DNA of 64,000 nt. It comes from Segnochrobactrum spirostomi (GTDB lineage: Bacteria; Pseudomonadota; Alphaproteobacteria; Rhizobiales; Segnochrobactraceae). The translations under genes were made by a program, and so were the position numbers. The notes under the pieces were generated by a model that saw only the letters and a program-made list of their open reading frames with translations, did no database searches and had not been told where the DNA came from. This document shows, piece by piece, positions 62,761 to 64,000 of the stretch (positions are counted from its first letter, which is position 1; each line of letters opens with the position of its first letter). The stretch lies in the NCBI RefSeq assembly GCF_009600605.1, contig NZ_VWNA01000002.1:186001-250000 (forward strand), read 5' to 3'.

Positions 62761-64000
62761 TCAGGCGGGGGCGAGCGCGGTCACTTCGCGGCGGAAGGGC
62801 AGGGCATCGCCCAAGGGTGCGCCGTCGAGATCGCGGGCATAGCGGTGGCCGGCGAAGGTCGCCCAGGCGATCGGGGCCGGTGCGGCGGCGTCGCCGATCA
62901 GGCTGACGGACAGGATGCCGGCGTCGGCGAAGGCGGCTTCGCGCGCCAGCAATTCCCGGTAGACGCCGTCCTCGCCGGTGCGCGACGTCACCAGGACGAC
63001 GGCGTCGCAGCCGAGCGGGCGGCGGGCGTCGGTATAGGTGCAGGCGAGCTCGACCCCGTCGGTGCCGAGGGACGCGATCCCGGTGTTGAGCACGAGATCG
63101 ACGCCGAGGCTCGCGAGGTGGCGGTGGATGGTGCCCTGTTCGAGGGTGTTGCGCGTCCAATCCGAGACATAGGGCGCGGGCGTCACCAGCGTGACCGTGG
63201 CGCCGGCCCGCACCAGGGCCTCCGCCACGACGCCGCCCATGTAGAAATGATCGTCGTCGAACACGACGACATGCCCGCTCGGCAGGGTGTTCGCCATGAT
63301 GTCGTCCGGGGTGAACACCGGCAGCACGCCGGCGGTCGGGATCGGCACCACGTGCTGGCGGGCGACGCCGTCGGAGCGCCAATGGGAGCCGGTGGCGACG
63401 CAGACGTGCTGGAAGCCGAACTCGAGGATCTCGTCGGCGGTAAGCGGCGAGTCCGCGTAGAGCTGAACATTGTCGCGCTGGCGCAACTGATAGAGCCGGT
63501 AATCGACGACGCGACCCCAGGCGGCGAGGCCGGGCAGTGCGCGCTCCAGCGTGACCCGCCCGCCGAACGCGCTGCGCGCCTCGGCGACGGCGACCTGATA
63601 GCCGCGCCGGGCGAGCCCCCACGCCGCTTCCAGCCCCGCCGGGCCGGAGCCGACGATGAGGACGCTGTCGCTGTCGCCCTTCGGGTTCATCCGCTCGGGA
63701 TGCCAGCCGCGGCGCCATTCCTCCATCCAGGTCGGGTTCTGGGTGCAGCGCCCCATGCCCTGGATCATGTCGCCGGTGACGCAGATGTTGCAGCCGATGC
63801 ACTCGCGGATGTCGTCGATGCGGCCCTCGGCGATCTTGTTGGGTAGAAACGGGTCTGCGATCGAGGGCCGGGCGCAGCCGATGAAGTCGAGCACGCCCTG
63901 GCGCACCATGCGCACCATCGTGTCGGGCGACGTGAAGCGTCCGACCCCGACGACGGGCTTCGACGACAACGCGCGGATGCCGCGCACCAGACTCTCCTGC
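62761..64000 (-). CDS. TMADH-family flavoprotein, second copy (N-terminus beyond the window)
   Basis: About 412 C-terminal residues are visible and the frame stays open to the window edge. It has KPVVGVGRFTSPDTMVRMVR, the Fe-S ligands CIGCNICVTGD...C, and VLIVGSGPAGLEAAWGLARR. Closely similar to the gene at 60602-62704, but the Cys-cluster loop differs (GDMIQGMGRC against GDHTMSPIRC), so substrate range may differ. It is 56 bp upstream of that gene on the same strand. Confidence 0.85.
   Translation of the reverse strand, partial: QESLVRGIRALSSKPVVGVGRFTSPDTMVRMVRQGVLDFIGCARPSIADPFLPNKIAEGRIDDIRECIGCNICVTGDMIQGMGRCTQNPTWMEEWRRGWHPERMNPKGDSDSVLIVGSGPAGLEAAWGLARRGYQVAVAEARSAFGGRVTLERALPGLAAWGRVVDYRLYQLRQRDNVQLYADSPLTADEILEFGFQHVCVATGSHWRSDGVARQHVVPIPTAGVLPVFTPDDIMANTLPSGHVVVFDDDHFYMGGVVAEALVRAGATVTLVTPAPYVSDWTRNTLEQGTIHRHLASLGVDLVLNTGIASLGTDGVELACTYTDARRPLGCDAVVLVTSRTGEDGVYRELLAREAAFADAGILSVSLIGDAAAPAPIAWATFAGHRYARDLDGAPLGDALPFRREVTALAPA

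Overview
The window looks like the chromosome of a high-G+C alphaproteobacterium, most likely Hyphomicrobiales. This rests on the very G+C-rich codon use, a CTTCTCCCC-type palindromic intergenic repeat pair near 25.5 kb, a short ribbon-helix-helix protein of an alphaproteobacterial type, and many small catabolic operons. No rRNA, convincing tRNA, CRISPR array, insertion sequence or phage gene was seen. About 50 genes can be supported.

Layout. 0-9.3 kb: the end of an amidohydrolase, two COG0523 (CobW-type) metallochaperone GTPases, an SDR oxidoreductase, a 2-oxoacid dehydrogenase set (E1 alpha, E1 beta, E2; no E3), an M24 protein with a changed metal ligand, and an LhgO-like flavoprotein. 9.4-19.5 kb: a sugar or nucleoside uptake and catabolism locus. 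An unusual regulator (winged helix fused to a solute-binding domain) is divergent from an ABC importer (binding protein and two permeases, no ATPase), a PfkB-type kinase, a SIS isomerase, a YjbQ protein and a frameshifted nucleoside phosphorylase; a GntR regulator and a 5-formyl-THF cyclo-ligase-like gene follow. 19.5-25.4 kb: glyoxalase I, the RHH protein and two AcoR-like sigma-54 enhancer-binding proteins (EBPs) with an unknown gene between them. 25.7-28.0 kb: four unrecognised genes on the minus strand. 28.2-37.8 kb: a complete propane-monooxygenase-type operon (prmA, prmB, prmC, prmD, amidohydrolase, MIP18-type protein, dedicated GroEL, Zn alcohol dehydrogenase) behind a near-perfect sigma-54 promoter.

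37.9-40.9 kb: an Lrp regulator divergent from an AceE/MdeB-like E1. 41.0-49.0 kb: minus-strand genes for a PAS protein, a third sigma-54 activator, a polyamine-type ABC importer and an aldehyde dehydrogenase; a sigma-54 promoter precedes the PAS gene. 49.4-55.6 kb: a malonate decarboxylase operon, mdcA-C-D-E-G-B-H. 55.6-64 kb: an 87%-identical fragment of a trimethylamine-dehydrogenase-family gene, a lower-G+C stretch with two tandem paralogous Tat-exported amidohydrolases, then one full and one partial trimethylamine-dehydrogenase-family gene.

How it may fit together (inference): the AcoR-like EBPs probably activate the prm operon. The monooxygenase would turn propane into 2-propanol, the alcohol dehydrogenase would give acetone, and the monooxygenase may oxidise acetone further to C3 keto compounds. 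Nearby glyoxalase I, the 2-oxoacid dehydrogenases and malonate decarboxylase would feed acyl-CoA metabolism. The most novel-looking items are the winged-helix/solute-binding fusion regulator, the GC-rich hairpins in most larger gaps of the prm operon, the unknown four-gene block beside prm, and the amidohydrolase/amine-dehydrogenase island with its duplicated gene fragment.
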